Positions 60,464-64,000 of a stretch of DNA of 64,000 bases are shown here, piece by piece. This DNA is from Bradyrhizobium sp. AZCC 1721 (GTDB lineage Bacteria; Pseudomonadota; Alphaproteobacteria; Rhizobiales; Xanthobacteraceae): positions 1,727,001-1,791,000 of the forward strand of contig NZ_JAZHSB010000001.1 of NCBI RefSeq assembly GCF_036924715.1, read 5' to 3'. Within the stretch, counting starts at the first letter, position 1; the number at the start of each line of letters is the position of its first letter. A program made the translations under genes and the position numbers. The notes below the pieces were generated by a model. The model made no database searches. It saw nothing but the letters and a program-made list of their open reading frames with translations, and had not been told where the DNA came from.

Positions 60464-61864
60464 TCAAGCCTGGCCAGCGCGCATTCGCGGTATGTCGGCT
60501 TGGCCGGTGGCAAGGACCGCACGGCGGTCAGCGACCGCGTGGTGGAATTGTTCGAGCGCGAGCCCAATCACCGAGAGGTCGCCGTCCTCGACTGCGCCGT
60601 CGTCATAGCAATCGAGCGCGTGACGCAATATGCCGTCGGCTGTGTTCTGCATCTCCGCCAGCTCTTCCGGCGTTTCCGCCTTGCGTACCCTAGAAATCAG
60701 GTCGAGCAGTTCGTCGCGATGGCCTACGTACACTTCGCGCTCGTCCCTGTTCCAGTAGTGCTTGAACCAGGCGCCGGCCGAGCCCAAGCCCGACAGGATC
60801 AGGATCGCGAACCAGATGTAGTCGGTGTATTTTTCGAGGAACGTTCGCTCGTTGCCGTCGATATAGGCGGCTGCGCCAGCATGCGCCGGTAGTGCGGCGT
60901 CCTTTTCGGTATCCGGCTTCTCGATCTGCGAGGCGGTAGGCAATTCACGCGCGAGCTGCTGGCGGTTGGTGAAGAGCTGGCGGGCGAAGGCGGCGACCGC
61001 CGTATCCGACAATGACTTCGGCGCGATGATCAGATGGTTGACGGCAACGGTGTCGACCTTGTCTTCCGGCCGCTGCGGCGAAGAGCCGAAGATGCTGGCG
61101 GGAATTTCCTCGGATTCGTAGATCGGGTTTTTCTTGGCGATCGCGTCGGAAACCTCGATCGGCAGGAATTTCGGCTCGCCGCGGGCAGCAGCCGTTGCAG
61201 CGATCGCGTCCACGGTGATCTTGCTCTTGAGCGGGCCTACCGCCATGAAGGCGTCGACCGACTGATCTTTCGCCATTTCGCCGAGCTGATTGGTGGCGAA
61301 CTGGCTGATCGTGACCCTATCGGGATTGATGCCGGACTCCTTTAGAATACTGCGCAACAGCGCGACATTGGCCTGCGTCCGCCCGATCACGCCGACGCGG
61401 TGGCCGGCCAGTTCATCGAGACTCTTGATCTTGGGCGTGGGCTGCTTCTTCGAACCCTTGGCGGGAAGGCCGGAGGGCGCCCACAGCACGACGACATTCT
61501 TGCGCAGGATGGCAACCGACTCGGCATTCGTCGGCAGGTTCAGGTCGCCGCGGGCGACGGCGAGATCGGCCTTGCCGTCCGTGAACAGGGCGATGCTCTC
61601 CACCGCCCCTTCCGTCGTGATCGGCGTCAGCCGCACCGAGCTGCCCTCGCGCGCAAAGGTCTGCGCCATCAACTGGATCAGCTTCTGGTCGTCGCTGCCG
61701 GCCGGGCCGACCGCAATCCGCAGCGTCGTCGGCCGCAGCACGTAATACAACGTGCCCGCGGCGACGCCGAACGCGAGCATGCCGGCGGCAAGGATCAGAA
61801 GCGCATAGCTCTTTCGCTTCCGCCGGCGGCGGGATCGCGCAGAATTGTCGTTGTGGTCTGTCAT
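60464..61864 (-). CDS. Membrane-anchored TAXI-family TRAP-type binding protein
   Basis: A 466-residue protein. A basic N-terminus (RSRRRRKRK) precedes a membrane helix (ALLILAAGMLAFGVAAGTLY, near 21-40). A TAXI solute-binding domain follows (LRIAVGPAGSDDQKLIQLMA; DLAVARGDLNLP; LAGHRVGVIGRTQANVALLR). A second helix is near 350-370 (YIWFAILILSGLGSAGAWFK), and the last 95 residues are cytoplasmic and helical (REVYVGHRDELLDLISRVRK). TAXI proteins normally feed TRAP transporters; no permease gene is nearby. The layout suggests a sensor or scaffold rather than a free binding protein. Confidence 0.85.
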   Translation of the reverse strand: MTDHNDNSARSRRRRKRKSYALLILAAGMLAFGVAAGTLYYVLRPTTLRIAVGPAGSDDQKLIQLMAQTFAREGSSVRLTPITTEGAVESIALFTDGKADLAVARGDLNLPTNAESVAILRKNVVVLWAPSGLPAKGSKKQPTPKIKSLDELAGHRVGVIGRTQANVALLRSILKESGINPDRVTISQFATNQLGEMAKDQSVDAFMAVGPLKSKITVDAIAATAAARGEPKFLPIEVSDAIAKKNPIYESEEIPASIFGSSPQRPEDKVDTVAVNHLIIAPKSLSDTAVAAFARQLFTNRQQLARELPTASQIEKPDTEKDAALPAHAGAAAYIDGNERTFLEKYTDYIWFAILILSGLGSAGAWFKHYWNRDEREVYVGHRDELLDLISRVRKAETPEELAEMQNTADGILRHALDCYDDGAVEDGDLSVIGLALEQFHHAVADRRAVLATGQADIPRMRAGQA

Positions 61865-61994
61865 CTCGCTGTCACGTTACACGAAAATGCGTGGAGGGGG
61901 CTTAAAAACATCCTTACATATCGATGACGTCATACGCTTGAAATATCCATGGCTGAACGTCGGATTTGAGAATCATTAATCTCGGGTCCGGGAC

Positions 61995-63050
61995 ATGAAG
62001 ATATTGATTGCGACCGATGCGTGGCATCCGCAGGTGAACGGTGTCGTCCGCACGCTGACGTCGCTGGCGCGCAGCGCCGCTGCGCTCGATGCCGATATCA
62101 GCTTCCTCACCCCAGACGGGTTTCCTTCCCTCGGCGTGCCGACCTATCCCGGCTTACGCGTCGCGCTGCCGAACCGGCGCGAGATCGCGCGACGGATCGA
62201 AGAGGCGGCGCCCGACGCGATCCATATCGCAACCGAGGGGCCGATCGGCTGGATGGTGCGCGCCTATTGCCGGCGCCGCAAGCTTTCGTTCACCACGTCC
62301 TATACGACGCGCTTTCCCGAATATATCGCCGTCCGCACCGGGCTGCCGGCCGCCGTCGGCTATGCGGTGCTGCGGCAGTTTCATGCCGCGTCTTCCACGG
62401 TCATGGTCGCCACCGACTCGCTGCGGCAGGAACTTACTGGGCGGGGCTTTCGGAAACTTGGCTTCTGGACGCGCGGCGTCGACACCGAATTGTTCAACCC
62501 GCATAATCCTGCGACGCTCGATCTGCCGCGGCCGATCTTCATGACGATGGGCCGCGTCGCGGTGGAGAAGAATCTCGATGCGTTTCTGTCGCTCGACCTG
62601 CCGGGATCGAAAGTGGTTGTCGGCGACGGACCGCAGAAGGCGCAGCTCGCGCAAAAATACCCTGACGCAATTTTCCTCGGCGAGAAGAAGGGCGCGGAGT
62701 TGACCGCGCATCTGGCCGCCGCCGACGTCTTCGTATTTCCGAGCCTTACCGACACGTTCGGCGTCGTGCAGCTTGAGGCATTGGCCTGCGGCACCCCGGT
62801 CGCGGCATTCCCGGTCACCGGGCCAAAGGACGTCATTGCCGATCATCCGATCGGCGCGCTCGACACCGATCTGCGCAGCGCGTGCTTGCGCGCGCTGCCG
62901 ATGTCGCGCGAGGCCTGCCGGAATTTTGCACTGGCGCGCTCCTGGGAAAACAGCGCGCGGCAGTTCCTCGGCAATCTGACCGCGCTGCAGCCGAGTCGCG
63001 TGTTGCGACCGGTGCGCCGGGTGCCTGCCGCGAGCGCCGTGCAGGGCTGA
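61995..63050 (+). CDS. GT4-family glycosyltransferase (alpha-mannosyltransferase-like)
   Basis: A 351-residue GT-B fold enzyme. The acceptor domain starts ILIATDAWHPQVNGVVRTL with the typical GGV-like loop. The donor domain has FMTMGRVAVEKNLDAFLSLD, VVVGDGPQKAQLAQKYPDAI and the ExxG-type nucleotide-sugar motif in FVFPSLTDTFGVVQLEALAC. It resembles enzymes adding mannose or glucose to diacylglycerol or phosphatidylinositol in bacteria. It lies 60 bases before the phospholipid methyltransferase gene, hinting at a role in membrane lipid glycosylation. Confidence 0.88.
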   Translation: MKILIATDAWHPQVNGVVRTLTSLARSAAALDADISFLTPDGFPSLGVPTYPGLRVALPNRREIARRIEEAAPDAIHIATEGPIGWMVRAYCRRRKLSFTTSYTTRFPEYIAVRTGLPAAVGYAVLRQFHAASSTVMVATDSLRQELTGRGFRKLGFWTRGVDTELFNPHNPATLDLPRPIFMTMGRVAVEKNLDAFLSLDLPGSKVVVGDGPQKAQLAQKYPDAIFLGEKKGAELTAHLAAADVFVFPSLTDTFGVVQLEALACGTPVAAFPVTGPKDVIADHPIGALDTDLRSACLRALPMSREACRNFALARSWENSARQFLGNLTALQPSRVLRPVRRVPAASAVQG

Positions 63051-63110
63051 ACCGAAAAGTTCGACCATCAACGCAAGTCATACGCGTGAGACGAGAAGGC
63101 AGAACCAACC

Positions 63111-63800
63111 ATGGCAGACATCATCAAGCTTGACGGTACCAGATCCCTGGATTTCGACCGCGAAACGGTCGAGCAGGCCTACGATCGCTGGGCGCCGGTT
63201 TACGACCTCGTGTTCGGGGGCGTGTTCAGCAAGGGCCGCAAGGCGGCGATCCAGGCGACCAACAAGATCGGCGGCCGCGTGCTCGAGGTCGGCGTCGGCA
63301 CCGGCATTTCGCTGCCGCTATACGCGCCGCATCTGCGCATCTTCGGCACCGACATTTCGGAAGCGATGCTGCAGAAGGCGAAGAAGCGCGTCGATGAACT
63401 CGGCCTGAAGAACGTCGAGGGCCTTGCCGTCATGGACGCCGAGAATCTCGAATTCCCCGACGATTGCTTCGACGTGGTGATGGCGCAGTATGTGGTCACT
63501 GCCGTGCCGAACCCCGAAAAAGCACTCGACGAATTCGCCCGCGTGCTGCGGCCGGGCGGCGAACTCATCATCCTCACCCGCGTCAGCGCCGATGCCGGCA
63601 TGCGCCGCTTCATCGAGCAGCGGCTGCAGCCGGTGGTGCGTCCGCTCGGCTTCCGCACCGCCGAATTCGCCTGGTCGCGCTATGCGCAATGGCTGGCGGG
63701 CGCGCGCGGCATGGAGCTGGCGGAGCGCCGCCTGGTGCCGCCGCTCGGTCACTTCTCGCTGGTGCGCTTTCGGAAAATCGACGTCGCCGCGGCTGCCTGA
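63111..63800 (+). CDS. pmtA: Phosphatidylethanolamine N-methyltransferase (PmtA-like)
   Basis: A 229-residue class I SAM-dependent methyltransferase. Motif I is GGRVLEVGVGTGISLPLYAP (near 54-73), followed by IFGTDISEAML (acidic SAM ligand) and FDVVMAQYVVTAVPNPEKAL. The N-terminal AYDRWAPVYDLVFGGVFSKG and the FRTAEFAWSRYAQWLAG tail resemble PmtA enzymes of rhizobia and Rhodobacter, which methylate phosphatidylethanolamine toward phosphatidylcholine. Bradyrhizobium has several Pmt paralogues, so the exact methylation step is uncertain. Confidence 0.78.
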   Translation: MADIIKLDGTRSLDFDRETVEQAYDRWAPVYDLVFGGVFSKGRKAAIQATNKIGGRVLEVGVGTGISLPLYAPHLRIFGTDISEAMLQKAKKRVDELGLKNVEGLAVMDAENLEFPDDCFDVVMAQYVVTAVPNPEKALDEFARVLRPGGELIILTRVSADAGMRRFIEQRLQPVVRPLGFRTAEFAWSRYAQWLAGARGMELAERRLVPPLGHFSLVRFRKIDVAAAA

Positions 63801-63920
63801 CGCGCCCTGATCGCCGTTGCGCCATCGCGCCGCTGCGAACTGTCACATGTCATTATCATGATGTCACATGCCGGACATCGAATCTCAGTAGAACGATCCC
63901 ATCGCAATTTGGGGGAGAAC

Positions 63921-64000
63921 ATGATCAAGAACTTTCTGCAGGAACTGCGTACCCAGCGCTGGGACGACCATCGCTACTATCACCACAGCCGCATCAACCA
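63921..64000 (+). CDS. Start of a conserved membrane protein gene (partial)
   Basis: Only the first 26 codons are present: MIKNFLQELRTQRWDDHRYY then HHSRIN. A strong GGGGGAG site lies three bases before the ATG. This opening, rich in aromatic and His residues (DDHRYYHHSRIN), is one I associate with a conserved rhizobial membrane protein whose hydrophobic part follows. The region just upstream carries direct repeats TGTCACATG at 63840-63870, possibly regulatory. Confidence 0.7.
   Translation, partial: MIKNFLQELRTQRWDDHRYYHHSRIN

Overview
The window is high-GC, densely packed chromosomal DNA from an alphaproteobacterium, most likely Bradyrhizobium or a close relative (Nitrobacteraceae). The evidence is the glycerol ABC system of the rhizobial GlpSTPQUV type, a PmtA-like phospholipid methyltransferase, a BA14K-family protein, many small conserved proteins of rhizobial type, and several families of intergenic palindromic repeats typical of this group. 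No tRNA, rRNA, transposase, integrase or CRISPR array was found. The species call is inference, not a database result.

Layout. 0-8 kb: the end of a GMC oxidoreductase, hemE, slyX/trhO, a cytoplasmic gamma-glutamyltransferase, an FKBP isomerase, and a run of small-molecule enzymes (D-2-hydroxyacid dehydrogenase, cupin, enoyl-CoA hydratase, VOC protein). 8.6-13.2 kb: a PMT-type glycosyltransferase, an OmpA-domain protein, a YcaQ/AlkX-like glycosylase and a histone-H1-like Lys/Ala protein. 13.3-18.4 kb: a complete RND efflux operon (lipoprotein adaptor, pump, TetR regulator) with a perfect inverted repeat over its promoter. 18.5-23.6 kb: flavin reductase, a frameshifted L,D-transpeptidase, a beta-lactamase-fold hydrolase, a Tat-exported SMP-30 protein. 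23.8-29.9 kb: a tightly coupled fatty-acid beta-oxidation operon (fadE-like, thiolase, fadJ-like, thioesterase).

31.4-42.9 kb is the glycerol region: glpR, then glpD-glpSTPQUV ending in a strong terminator. Between glpR and glpD lie a CGNR regulator, an EamA exporter, a shortened LysR protein and a RidA-like protein. A perfect 28-bp direct repeat (end of glpR, and just after the EamA gene) shows that the CGNR/EamA segment sits between two copies of the glpR 3' end. Removing it restores a 264-codon glpR. This is the most interesting structural observation here.

43-52.4 kb: an Old Yellow Enzyme, an SPFH protein, about 1 kb of repeats, an orphan FlbD/Fis-like DNA-binding protein, and the thiamin genes thiOSGE and thiC on the minus strand behind a TPP riboswitch. 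52.4-58.5 kb: a lytic transglycosylase, a zinc-ribbon protein, a decayed histidine kinase, two PRC-barrel proteins, dodecin, a DUF4403 protein and an intact L,D-transpeptidase. 58.7-60.3 kb is degraded accessory DNA with three or four tiny genes and a DUF2285 remnant. 60.4-64 kb: a membrane-anchored TAXI protein, a GT4 glycosyltransferase, the PmtA-like methyltransferase and the start of a membrane protein gene.

I see no clear new multi-gene system. The best leads are the glpR-end insertion, the orphan two-helix TAXI protein, the minimal LysR beside a RidA-like protein without its usual arginine, and the paired inverted-repeat families.
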